48,149 nt of DNA from NCBI GenBank assembly GCA_017540905.1, contig JAFYAC010000027.1:1-48149 (forward strand), in the 5' to 3' direction. Position numbers and translations under genes: made by a program. The notes below the pieces were generated by a model, which had not been told where the DNA came from, did no database searches, and saw nothing but the letters and a program-made list of their open reading frames with translations. The stretch comes from Kiritimatiellia bacterium. Lineage in GTDB: Bacteria; Verrucomicrobiota; Kiritimatiellia; CAIQIC01; Lenti-01. Positions 8,801-15,867 of the stretch are shown one piece after another; position 1 is the stretch's first letter, and each line of letters starts with the position of its first letter.

Positions 8801-11524
8801 GACTGGTGGTGGGACGAGGCGGCCCGCGCGAATCCCGCCGAGCTCCAGCTGGAGTGGGAGGGCGAGGGCCCGCGCAAGCCCGGCGACAAGGCGAAGCTGC
8901 TCGTCAAGTCGCCGTTCCCCGGCGAGGCGCTGCTGACCATCGAGACCACGCGCGTGCTGCTGGCGCGGCGCGTGGTCCTCGACGGCAACACCGCCGAGAT
9001 CGAGGTCGAGGTGGGGGAGGACTGGGCGCCCTCGGTGCGCGCCGCGCTCTCCGTGCTGCGCCCCGCCGCGCCCGGCGACACCGCGTGGATGGGCTACCGC
9101 GCGCACGGCACCGCCGCGCTGCAGGTGGACCGCCCCGAACGGCGCCTGGCCGTCGCCATCTCCGCGCCCGCCACCGTGCTGCCGCGCGCGCCGCTCGAAG
9201 TCGAGCTGGCCGTGTCCGGCCCCGACGGCGCGCCCGTGGCGGGCGGCGAGGTCACGCTCTTCGCGGTGGACGAGGCGATCTGCATGCTGACCGGGCACGA
9301 GACGCCCGACCCGCTGGCGCGCTTCAACGAAATCCGCCGCTCCCTCACGGACCTCCACGACCTCTACGCCGACATCATCGAGCCGGAGCCCGACGGCGCC
9401 GACGCCGTGTCGGCCCCCGGCGGCGACGCGGCGGGCGCCTTCCGCAAGCGCCTGAACCCCGTGCGCGCCAACCGCTACACGCCGCTCGCCTTCTGGCGTC
9501 CGGGCCTCGCGCTCGACAAAAACGGCCGCGCCCGCGCGACGGTCGAGCTGCCGGAGTTCGCCGGCGAGGTGCGCCTGATGGCGGTGGCGTGCACGGAAGG
9601 CGGGCTCGGGAGCGCGTCCGCGCCGGTCAAGGTTCACCGCGACCTGGTGGTGCAGCCGTCGCTGCCGCGCTTCCTGGCGCCGGGCGACCGGTGCACGCTG
9701 TCGGTGCCGGTGCACAACCTTTCCTCCAACGCGATGACGGTCGCCGTGCGCGTCGCGTGCGGCGGGCCGCTCGCGTGCGCCGAGGCTGGACGGACGGTGG
9801 AGCTCGACGCCGGCGCCGAGACGCTGCTGACCTTCCCGCTCGTGGCGGGCGACGCCTCGGGCAAGGCCGTATGCACGGTGGAGGCCGAGGCCGAGGGCGC
9901 GCCTTCCGAGCGCTACCACGAGACCTTCGAGCTGGCCGTGCGTCCGGCGGGCGGCCTCTCGCTGCGCACCGCATTCGGCGTGCTGCAGCCCGGCGAGAGC
10001 GCGGAGCTCCCGCCGCCCGAAGGGTTCGTCCCCGGCTCCGGCTCGCGCACGCTGCACGTCTCCGCGATGCCGTCGATCGACCTCTGCCGCGCCCTCCAGT
10101 ACGTCGCGTGGTACCCCTATGGCTGCCTGGAGCAGACCGTCTCCGGCGCCTACCCGCTGCTCCATTCCGAGGAGTGGGCCGAACGCCTCGCCCCCGGCGC
10201 CTGGGCCGCCGGCGACCCGCGCTCGCGCATCCGCGCCGCCATCTCGCGCGTCCTCTCCATGCAGACGCAGAACGGCGGCTTCGCCCTCTGGCCCTGGCTG
10301 CGCGACACCGACACCGAAAACAGCCTCTACGCCGTGCGCTTCCTCCTCGACGCGCGCGCCGCCGGCCACGACGTCCCCGAGTTTCCGCTCGAGCGCGCCC
10401 TCGACTGGGTCCGCCGCTGGGTCCTCGAAGACCGCCTGCCCGCCACCGCCGACACCTTCACCCCCGCCTGGCGCGGCGCCATGCGCCTGCGGGCCGAGGC
10501 CTGCCGCGTGCTGGCCGCCGCCGGGCGCGCCCCGTCCGGGTGGATCGACCGCCTGTGCGAGCGCACCGGCGACCTCGACTTCGCCGCCCGCGTCCACCTC
10601 GCCTGCGCCCTGCGCGAGGCGGGCGACCCGCGGCGCGCCGCCGACCTCCTCTCCTCGCTGCCCGTGCCCGTGCCGCGGCCGCGCCGGGGCGGCGACTGCC
10701 ACGACGGCGACGTACGCGAGGCCGCGATGCTCCTCGACGCCTGGGCCGAAACCGATCCCGAGTCGCGCGCCGCCGTGCAGCTCGCCGCCTACCTCCGCTC
10801 CCGCCGCGGCCCCGACGGCCACTGGGGCTGCACGCAGGACAACGCGCTCGCCCTCTGCGCCTTCGGCAAGCTCGCGCGCAACCTGCCGGCGGCCGAGCGG
10901 CCCGTGTCGTTCGAGTGCGCCTTCGGCGGCGCCGAACCCGCCGCGCGCTCCGGCGAACTCGACTGGGTGGGGAGCGGCGCCGACACCGACCCCGTGCGCC
11001 TCGCCAACACCGGCGGCGCCCCGCTCTACTACGTCCTGCAGGACACAGGCGTCGACCTCGAGCCCCCCGCCCTCTGCGCCGACGGCATCGCCGTAGACCG
11101 CGAATTCTTCGACTGGGAAGGCAATCCCGTGGACCCCTCCGAGCTCAAGCAGGGCGACCTCCTCATCGTGCGCACCACCATCCGGAAGCTCCGCGACGGC
11201 GACCTCTCCAACCTCGCCGCCGAGGACCTCCTGCCGGCCGGCTGGGAAATCGAGAACCTTGCCTTCAAGACCAGCACCTCCGGCGGCACCTGGCTGCAGA
11301 CCGTCATGAAGTCCGACAACTGCTGGACTGACGCGCGCGACGACCGCATGCTCCTCTTCCCGTCCGGCTTCGGCCGCGAAGGCCGCGCCCGGGCCCACTA
11401 CGCCGTCCGCGCCGTCTCCCCCGGCGAATTCATCCTCCCCTCCGTCACCGCCAGCGGCATGTACGACCCCGGCGTCCGCGCCGTCGGCCCCGCCCCCCGC
11501 ACCGTGCGCGTCACCGCGCCGTGA
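5870..11524 (+). CDS. HAAS domain-transmembrane-alpha-2-macroglobulin fusion protein
   Basis: A 1,884-residue protein, longer than the roughly 1,650 residues of E. coli ECAM. Residues about 8-72 match the HAAS/DUF1700 pattern of PadR partners (YLEAVGAAMAGRPEQERRDV, a helical repeat, ending EVMGRILEGMDPPENF). A Gly/Asn/Asp linker (78-117, built from a repeated TGGGGA-type DNA word) leads to one membrane helix at about 118-138. The rest is periplasmic: macroglobulin-like beta domains, the A2M signature FAVDEAICMLTGHETPDPLARF region near residues 1130-1150, and a helical thioester domain with GCLEQ, Cys1419 to Gln1422. That CLEQ is the motif used by E. coli ECAM to trap proteases covalently. Starts in the ATGA overlap with padR. 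In other bacteria A2M genes are next to pbpC, which follows here after an inserted cassette. A role as a protease trap is family knowledge; signalling through HAAS to PadR is inference. Confidence 0.92.
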   Translation: MNRTDAADRLAAGYLEAVGAAMAGRPEQERRDVLAQLAEQLDVAVRAAEPGPGESEEEVMGRILEGMDPPENFVVGAGAMGIGDGGGNGENGENGDGGDGGDFGERGRGGDGGRRGPGGWWWFALAVLFFAVNVWGLFGGGGGGRAGGEASGPEEAEPEEVVEEPPLPEPEYMRVMKLRRVSVMDSSADRTATLLLTFSAEPDRLQLTRHFRLEDGDGAAVGYRIEGLLGQNTVALATDPVATVGLRWTLDAGLESSEPGVVPLEEGERGMLEMDRNLEATEAEAYARAFEEPYVRIRLTGAPEGEREKVEPYVEVKPPVKFRASAGRDWEGCYLQLEGAFRPDSFYEIALKAGLPGSDGRRSLSRDFRRTLQIPRPSARVELEKSGRYLPPSGPLAVPVRTCGARSVCAQAWKVYPANLADAVLSREMRSWKVMEDEWGGKWHTLTNIPVRPDVPGPGGAEAAPGTGRALVPLRKLAGEEEPRGAWWVRVEPEGDGWSGDSQLVVVTDLGLSVRLGVPPGERGAGMDEDGSALVWVNSLRTAKAEEGVRVEIVSSHHQLLASGTTDADGIARLEWTAGADGGTPAVVVASKDGDQTYLALDRALAEGDGGVRDWPGEGLPEAEFAAGRGVYRPGETACLEAYVRGIDLGVPEPFPAVAVLRAPDGRVALEKAVETGGLGTVALELPIPGDAPTGRWELSLETPGGSAVLGRTSFSVEDFMPPQIRVDVTGPEGRQAAADVEKLKFAVKAEYLFGGPAARLPAEGVVSWKAVPFAPAGWQGWTFGDPRKKFAESDARLGQYPLAADGSLAFVVPVRREPAPPAALRAVFGATVRTAGGRAVSDFASVLVDPYPFYVGLRPAWEGTVPVAATQRVQVAAVAPGGGAPDAESTPALLLSLVKVEWNSSLRRNSSGRYEWRSEREEHVVERATRSLGLSGDGRLAADWAFAVPSPGEWEILAEDPESGSSTRLSFHAGSRDWWWDEAARANPAELQLEWEGEGPRKPGDKAKLLVKSPFPGEALLTIETTRVLLARRVVLDGNTAEIEVEVGEDWAPSVRAALSVLRPAAPGDTAWMGYRAHGTAALQVDRPERRLAVAISAPATVLPRAPLEVELAVSGPDGAPVAGGEVTLFAVDEAICMLTGHETPDPLARFNEIRRSLTDLHDLYADIIEPEPDGADAVSAPGGDAAGAFRKRLNPVRANRYTPLAFWRPGLALDKNGRARATVELPEFAGEVRLMAVACTEGGLGSASAPVKVHRDLVVQPSLPRFLAPGDRCTLSVPVHNLSSNAMTVAVRVACGGPLACAEAGRTVELDAGAETLLTFPLVAGDASGKAVCTVEAEAEGAPSERYHETFELAVRPAGGLSLRTAFGVLQPGESAELPPPEGFVPGSGSRTLHVSAMPSIDLCRALQYVAWYPYGCLEQTVSGAYPLLHSEEWAERLAPGAWAAGDPRSRIRAAISRVLSMQTQNGGFALWPWLRDTDTENSLYAVRFLLDARAAGHDVPEFPLERALDWVRRWVLEDRLPATADTFTPAWRGAMRLRAEACRVLAAAGRAPSGWIDRLCERTGDLDFAARVHLACALREAGDPRRAADLLSSLPVPVPRPRRGGDCHDGDVREAAMLLDAWAETDPESRAAVQLAAYLRSRRGPDGHWGCTQDNALALCAFGKLARNLPAAERPVSFECAFGGAEPAARSGELDWVGSGADTDPVRLANTGGAPLYYVLQDTGVDLEPPALCADGIAVDREFFDWEGNPVDPSELKQGDLLIVRTTIRKLRDGDLSNLAAEDLLPAGWEIENLAFKTSTSGGTWLQTVMKSDNCWTDARDDRMLLFPSGFGREGRARAHYAVRAVSPGEFILPSVTASGMYDPGVRAVGPAPRTVRVTAP

Positions 11525-11528
11525 ACGT

Positions 11529-11741
11529 GCGACGGCAACCCGCAATACTCCCCCCTGTCGGCTGCGCCGACATCCCCCCTATCGGAGGGGGGACGGACGC
11601 CGTTGCCGGCGTCCGGGGAAAACCTGTTTTGAATCCACGCCCTTTTTGGAACATGCCAGGAGTGCACCTTCTCCATTCCCCCCCTCCGAGAGGGGGGGGG
11701 CGCGGAGCGCCGGGGGGAGTACTGCGCGTTGCCGTCGTCCC
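11529..11741 (+). repeat. ~212-bp palindromic repeat element, copy 1
   Basis: Begins GCGACGGCAACCCGCAATAC and ends with the near-exact inverse of that end (TACTGCGCGTTGCCGTCGTC), giving terminal inverted repeats of about 25 bp with two mismatches. Inside are further small hairpins: TGTCGGC/GCCGACA, GACGCCG/CGGCGTC and CCCCTCCGAGAGGGG. It starts 5 bp after the A2M stop. Copy 2 (12212-12423) is in the same orientation and nearly identical; degraded relatives lie at 44.8-45.1 kb. It looks like a MITE or large REP-type element. Confidence 0.85.
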
Positions 11742-11789
11742 CCACTTTTATTCTTGCAGAAATCCCCCCTCCTCCCCACTCTCCCTTCC

Positions 11790-12194
11790 ATGTCCCCGCA
11801 CCACCCCGATTTTCTCCACTACCGCCCCGACCTGGTGGAACGCGCCCGCGAGCTGCGCCGCAGGGAAAACCAAACTCCGGAAGAGCGCCGATTGTGGAAC
11901 GCCTGGCTGCGGAAGTCCCCCGTTCGCTTCCAGCGCCAGAAGCCCATCGGCGACTACATCGCGGACTTCTATTGCCACGCGGCGCGCTTGGTGGTCGAGG
12001 TGGACGGCTGGCGCCATTTCAGCGAAGAGGGGGAATCTTATGACGCACGCCGCACGGCCTACCTTGAATCCTTGGGCCTGCGGGTGGTGCGCTTCCGCGG
12101 GGAAGCCGTCCGCGACAACGTCGATGGCGTGGGGCGCTGGCTCGTTGTCCTGGCCGAAGAACGGGCGCGGGAAGTGGGCCGTCCCGCGCCGTGA
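11790..12194 (+). CDS. DUF559 (Vsr-like fold) endonuclease domain protein
   Basis: A 134-residue protein. ARELRRRENQTPEERRLWNAWL, then FQRQKPIGDYIADFYCHA, VVEVDGWRH and the C-terminal LGLRVVRFRGEAV are the hallmarks of the DUF559 family, a PD-(D/E)xK-like nuclease fold related to very-short-patch repair endonucleases. The acidic and basic residues of that core (Asp in YIADF, Glu-Val-Asp in VVEVDG) are present, so it may be active. The start at 11790 has only a pyrimidine-rich leader and no Shine-Dalgarno. The gene lies exactly between two direct copies of the 212-bp repeat, within an otherwise conserved A2M-pbpC pair. Substrate and role are unknown; moving or protecting the repeats is a guess. 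Confidence 0.85.
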   Translation: MSPHHPDFLHYRPDLVERARELRRRENQTPEERRLWNAWLRKSPVRFQRQKPIGDYIADFYCHAARLVVEVDGWRHFSEEGESYDARRTAYLESLGLRVVRFRGEAVRDNVDGVGRWLVVLAEERAREVGRPAP

Positions 12195-12211
12195 CCGCGT
12201 GGCGGCTTGTA

Positions 12212-12423
12212 GCGACGGCCACCCGCAATACTCCCCCCTGTCGGCTGCGCCGACATCCCCCCTCTCGGAGGGGGGACCGGACGCCGTTCCCGGCGTCCGG
12301 GAAAAACCTGCTTTGAATCCACCTCCTCTCTGGAACGTGCCAGGAGTGCACCTTCCCATTCCCCCCTCCGAGAGGGGGGTGGCGCGGAGCGCCGGGGGAA
12401 GTACTGCGCGTTGCCGTCGTCCC
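12212..12423 (+). repeat. ~212-bp palindromic repeat element, copy 2
   Basis: Same ends, inner hairpins and orientation as copy 1, with scattered substitutions (for example GCCACCCGCAATACTCC at the left end). It starts 17 bp after the DUF559 stop and ends 48 bp before pbpC. The two copies and the gene form a unit of about 895 bp. Confidence 0.85.
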
Positions 12424-12471
12424 ACCCCCCAACTTGCCACCTGACCCTTTCCCCACACCCTCCCTCCTCCC

Positions 12472-14685
12472 ATGTCCCCACCGCCTAAAATCCGCCCCCT
12501 CTTCCGCCGCCTCGTGCTCCTCGTCGCCGCCGCCGCGCTCCTCTGGGGCGGGTGGCGCGCGGCGCTGCGCTTCGTGCCGTTCCCGGGCGGGCGGCTGGCG
12601 GCGGTGCCCTCCAGCGTCCTCCTCACCGACCGCGAAGGCGCGCCCATCCGCCTGCGCCTCGCGCCGGGCGGGATCGACGCGCGCCCCGGCTACGTCCCCG
12701 CGCGCACCGACTGGATCGCGCAGGCCATCGTCGCGGCCGAGGACAAGCGCTTCTGGTCGCACGGCGGCCTCGACTTCCTCTCCCTGCTGCGCGCCGCGGG
12801 CCAGAACGCCTCCAGCCTGCGGCGCATCTCCGGCGCCTCCACCCTCTCCACCCAGGTCGTGCGCCTGGCCGTGCCGCGTCCGCGCACCCTGCGCACCAAG
12901 CTGCTGGAGGCGTTCCAGGCCTTCCAGCTCGAGCGCCGCATGGACAAGGCGGCCATCCTCCGCCAGTACCTCGACCGCGCGCCCTTCGGCGGCAACATCG
13001 TCGGGGCCGAAGCCGCCGCCTGGCGCTACTTCGGCAAAACCGCCCGCGACCTCTCCCTCGCCGAAGCCGCCCTCCTCGCCGGCCTCCCCCAATCCCCCTC
13101 GCGGCTGCGTCCCGACCGCCACCCCGCGGCCGCCGCGCGACGCCGTTCCTACGTCCTCTCCCGCATGGAAGCCTGCGGCATGATCACTCCCGCCGAGCGC
13201 GCCGCCGCCGATGCCGCGCCCGTCGCCCTCACCCCGGCGGCGTACCCCTTCCGCGCCCCGCACTTCTGCGACGCCGTGGGCGTCCCCGTGCGCCCGCGCG
13301 CCGACGACTGCCGCGTCCGCACCACCCTCGACCCCGTCATCCAGGCGTGGGCCGAGGACGCCCTCGCGCGCCGTTGCGCGGCCCTCGGCGTGGCGGGCGG
13401 CGCCGTCGTCGTCCTCGACGCCCCGACCGGGGCCGTGCGCGCCATGGTCGGCTCCCCCGACTACGCCTCGCCGCGCGCCGGGCAGGTCAACGGCGCCCTC
13501 TCCGCGCGCGCCGCCGGGTCCACCTTGAAACCCTTCGCCTACGCCCTCGCCCTCGACCAGGGACGCCTCGCGCCCGCCGACCTCCTGCCCGACGCCCCCG
13601 TCCACTACCGCGACCTCGTCCCCCTCAACTTCACCCGCGACTTCCGCGGGACCGTGCCCGCGCGCGACGCCCTCGTCCTCTCCCTCAACCTGCCGGCCAT
13701 CGAAGTCGAGCGCCGCGCCGGGCAGCCCGCCTTCCACGCCCTCTTGCGGCGGCTCGGACTCTCCACCATCGGCCCCGAGCCCGCCCGCTACGGCCTCGGC
13801 CTCGTCCTGGGCAACGCCGAAGTCCGGCTCCTCGACCTCGCCAACGCCTACGCCTGCCTCGCCCGCGGCGGCCGCTTCCTCCCGCCGCGCACCGTCGAAG
13901 ACGCCCCCGCGCCCGACCCCGCCGCCGCGCCCTCCCTCCTCACCCCCGAAGCCGCGTGGATCGTCTCCGACATCCTTTCCGGCGACGAACGCGCCTTCGA
14001 CGCCACCGGCCACGCCGCCGACGTCCCCCTCCCGCGCTTCGCGTGGAAGACCGGCACCTCTGCCGGACTCCGCGACGCCTGGACCGTCGCCTGGAACCCC
14101 GACTTCGTTATCGGCGTCTGGATTGGCGACCCCTCCGGCGCGCCCTCCGCCAGCCTCGTCGGCCGCCTTGCCGCCACCCCGGTCGCCTGGGACCTGATCC
14201 GCCGCCTCTATCCCCGCAACCGCCCCGCCCCGTGGTATCCGCGCCCCGCGGGCGTCGTCTCCCGCACCGTCTGCGCCGACACCGGATGCGTCGCCACCCC
14301 CGCCTGCCCGAGGACCCATCCCGACTGGGCCATCGCCCAAGTCACCCGCCGCGAAATGTGCCCCTCCCGCCACGCCGCCCCCTCCGCGCCGCCCCCCGCC
14401 TCCCCGACGGCCAACCCCGTCCGCATCGTCACCCCTCCCGACGGCGCCACCTACCGCCTTCTCCCCGGCGTCCTTCCGGCGGTTTCCCAGAAACTCCCCC
14501 TTGTCGCGGCCGCCGACACCCTTCCGCCCGGCACCCCCCTCCACTGGTTCCTCGACGGCCGCCCCCTCGGCTCCTCCCGTCCCGGCGAACCCTTTTTCTG
14601 GCCCATGGCCCGCGGCCGCCACACCCTCTCCTGCGCCGCCCCCGGCCACCTCCACCCCCCAACGGCCACCTTCACCGTCGAGTGA
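12472..14685 (+). CDS. pbpC: Penicillin-binding protein 1C (bifunctional glycosyltransferase/transpeptidase)
   Basis: Class A PBP of 737 residues. Membrane anchor at about 10-34. The GT51 glycosyltransferase has the catalytic glutamate in AAEDKRFWSHGG (Glu90) and later QYLDRAPFGGNIVGAEAAA. The transpeptidase domain has SxxK at Ser350 (AGSTLKPF), SLN in VLSLNLPA, and KTGTS at Lys526. The last ~90 residues after PVRIVTPPDGATY form the BiPBP_C domain that distinguishes PBP1C. In E. coli pbpC is directly behind the A2M gene yfhM and the pair is thought to respond to wall breach by host proteases; the order A2M-pbpC is kept here except for the repeat-DUF559-repeat insertion. The leader is CTCCTCCC with no Shine-Dalgarno. 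Confidence 0.95.
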   Translation: MSPPPKIRPLFRRLVLLVAAAALLWGGWRAALRFVPFPGGRLAAVPSSVLLTDREGAPIRLRLAPGGIDARPGYVPARTDWIAQAIVAAEDKRFWSHGGLDFLSLLRAAGQNASSLRRISGASTLSTQVVRLAVPRPRTLRTKLLEAFQAFQLERRMDKAAILRQYLDRAPFGGNIVGAEAAAWRYFGKTARDLSLAEAALLAGLPQSPSRLRPDRHPAAAARRRSYVLSRMEACGMITPAERAAADAAPVALTPAAYPFRAPHFCDAVGVPVRPRADDCRVRTTLDPVIQAWAEDALARRCAALGVAGGAVVVLDAPTGAVRAMVGSPDYASPRAGQVNGALSARAAGSTLKPFAYALALDQGRLAPADLLPDAPVHYRDLVPLNFTRDFRGTVPARDALVLSLNLPAIEVERRAGQPAFHALLRRLGLSTIGPEPARYGLGLVLGNAEVRLLDLANAYACLARGGRFLPPRTVEDAPAPDPAAAPSLLTPEAAWIVSDILSGDERAFDATGHAADVPLPRFAWKTGTSAGLRDAWTVAWNPDFVIGVWIGDPSGAPSASLVGRLAATPVAWDLIRRLYPRNRPAPWYPRPAGVVSRTVCADTGCVATPACPRTHPDWAIAQVTRREMCPSRHAAPSAPPPASPTANPVRIVTPPDGATYRLLPGVLPAVSQKLPLVAAADTLPPGTPLHWFLDGRPLGSSRPGEPFFWPMARGRHTLSCAAPGHLHPPTATFTVE

Positions 14686-14792
14686 GGCACGGCGGTGCTT
14701 GGCCGCGAGCCGCTTGCATTGCGTCCGGCGAATGCGCCTCCCACATTCCCTCGACCAACCCTCCCGCTGCCCCCTCTTTTGGCTGTATGTCC

Positions 14793-15710
14793 TCAGGCTT
14801 CTCCCTTTGATTGCAACCCCGAGAGCCATGCCCGGATGCGGTTCTGCAAGTGCAGCGCTCCCCCCGCCAGATTCCGCGCCCCCAGCACCCTCCCCATCGC
14901 CTCCTTCGTCGCCTCCACCCGCTCCGGCGACACATTGGCCCTCCTATCTCTCGAGATTACGGAAAACTCTTTTGTTTTTTGAGATTTCACACTCCTCCTC
15001 CCCCATGATTTCCGCACCGCCACCAGCCGCACGATGCCCAGCTTCCGCTCCGCGTAGCGCCCCAGCGCCGCGAGCGTCGGATTCTCGCGCAGGATGGCGG
15101 CGAGCCGCCGGGCGGCCGCCGCGAAGGCGCTCTGGAGCTCGGCGGGGAGGTGCTGTCCCGTCGGCACGCCGGACATCAACCATTCCAGTGGCATGCGGTC
15201 GTCCAGTTGCAGGATTTGCCGGAGTCGCTGCGCGAGTTTCTTGTAGCGCATGGCGGTGGAGTAGGGGATGGCGACCCGGCGGTCTTCCAGCCAGCCTTTC
15301 ATCCCGCCCTTCCGTGAACGGATGACGGTCTTGCCGTTGGGGAGGGTGGTGCGGAGGATCGTGTGGTCGAGCGGGGGATCGAGGTCGGCGAGGCGCGAGC
15401 CAAGACGGAGGCGGGTGGCGAGCGTGCGGGGCTCTTCGCGCCAGTCGGCCACGAGTTCCTTGGGCGTGGGGGTGCCGCGCAGGGAGGGGGAGGCGGGGCG
15501 TTTTTCGTGGATGCGGATTTGCCGTCCGATTTCGTGGATGACCCAGGCGCCGACCTCGGTGGCGGCGTAGGCGGCGAGGATGGGGGGCGTGATGGCGAGG
15601 AGGAGCATCCAGTCGTTGTCGCGTATGGTGGCGTTGACGCTGAAGATGGAGTGGACCGCGGAGAGGGTTTTTGCGGTGTTCGAGACGATGCGGGGGGCTT
15701 GGGTTTTCAT
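14793..15710 (-). CDS. Unknown protein, paralogue 1 of a two-copy family
   Basis: I do not recognise this 305-residue protein. Its partner is encoded at 25829-26761. Shared blocks are SLRGTPTP, a stretch LATRLRLGSRLADL, then KGWLEDRRVAIPYSTAMRYK, and LPLEWLMSG; a hydrophobic stretch lies near residues 34-60. The KGWLED...YSTAMRYKKLAQRLR part is helical and basic and could bind nucleic acid, with a faint look of DUF3102-type phage proteins; that is a guess. The C-terminal 70 residues differ completely from paralogue 2, and the change occurs where the gene runs over a GAGATTACGGAAAA motif (14953-14966), so this tail may derive from flanking DNA. Promoter module c lies immediately upstream with no Shine-Dalgarno. 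Confidence 0.7.
   Translation of the reverse strand: MKTQAPRIVSNTAKTLSAVHSIFSVNATIRDNDWMLLLAITPPILAAYAATEVGAWVIHEIGRQIRIHEKRPASPSLRGTPTPKELVADWREEPRTLATRLRLGSRLADLDPPLDHTILRTTLPNGKTVIRSRKGGMKGWLEDRRVAIPYSTAMRYKKLAQRLRQILQLDDRMPLEWLMSGVPTGQHLPAELQSAFAAAARRLAAILRENPTLAALGRYAERKLGIVRLVAVRKSWGRRSVKSQKTKEFSVISRDRRANVSPERVEATKEAMGRVLGARNLAGGALHLQNRIRAWLSGLQSKGEA
14953..15004 (+). repeat. Copy b of the GAGATTAC motif module
   Basis: GAGATTACGGAAAA at 14953-14966 on the plus strand, followed by a T-rich stretch, CACACT and a pyrimidine tract, with an ATG exactly 52 nt after the motif start (15005). It lies inside the 3' part of paralogue 1 and points towards copy c, so the two bracket most of that gene as inverted copies. 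The reading frame from 15005 is antisense to paralogue 1 and not credible as a gene. Confidence 0.6.
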
Positions 15711-15762
15711 GCGGTGAGGATGGAGGATGAAAATGGGAATGTCAATCATTTTCTGTAATCTC
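15711..15762 (-). promoter_or_regulatory. Copy c: promoter module of paralogue 1
   Basis: Minus strand: GAGATTACAGAAAA starts at 15762, then TTGACA (a perfect -35), 17 nt, CATCCT as a weak -10, and the ATG six bases later. Motif start to ATG is 52 nt. The same arrangement precedes paralogue 2, with TTGACA and CACACT. The transcript would be leaderless or nearly so. Confidence 0.65.
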
Positions 15763-15811
15763 GTTTGGTGGAGGGGCGGGTGGGCGCAAATGGGCGGGGG
15801 CGCTTTTGGGC

Positions 15812-15840
15812 TTCTGTTTTCGGGGGGGAAGGGGTAGGGT
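15812..15840 (+). promoter_or_regulatory. Possible promoter of ctpA
   Basis: TTCTGT (15812-15817), 17-nt spacer, TAGGGT (15835-15840). Transcription from here would start near 15847 and leave a ~20-nt leader with GAGAGG before the ATG at 15868. The -35 match is poor. Confidence 0.35.
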
Positions 15841-15867
15841 CGGGGAATGTTTTCAGAGAGGAACGCG

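Noticed and set aside
7075-11545. Very long open frames overlapping the A2M gene on both strands (over 1,300 codons each)
   Set aside because: They are out-of-frame shadows of a high-GC gene: Arg/Pro/Ala/Gly-rich products with no domain, while the in-frame protein has full A2M motifs.
11790-12194. DUF559 gene as a restriction-modification or Vsr repair gene
   Set aside because: No methyltransferase or other restriction gene is nearby and the family differs from true Vsr; its link with the flanking repeats is the better-supported context.
15005-15325. Plus-strand frame from the ATG after motif copy b
   Set aside because: Antisense to paralogue 1, whose protein is supported by a paralogue; composition is typical of a shadow frame.
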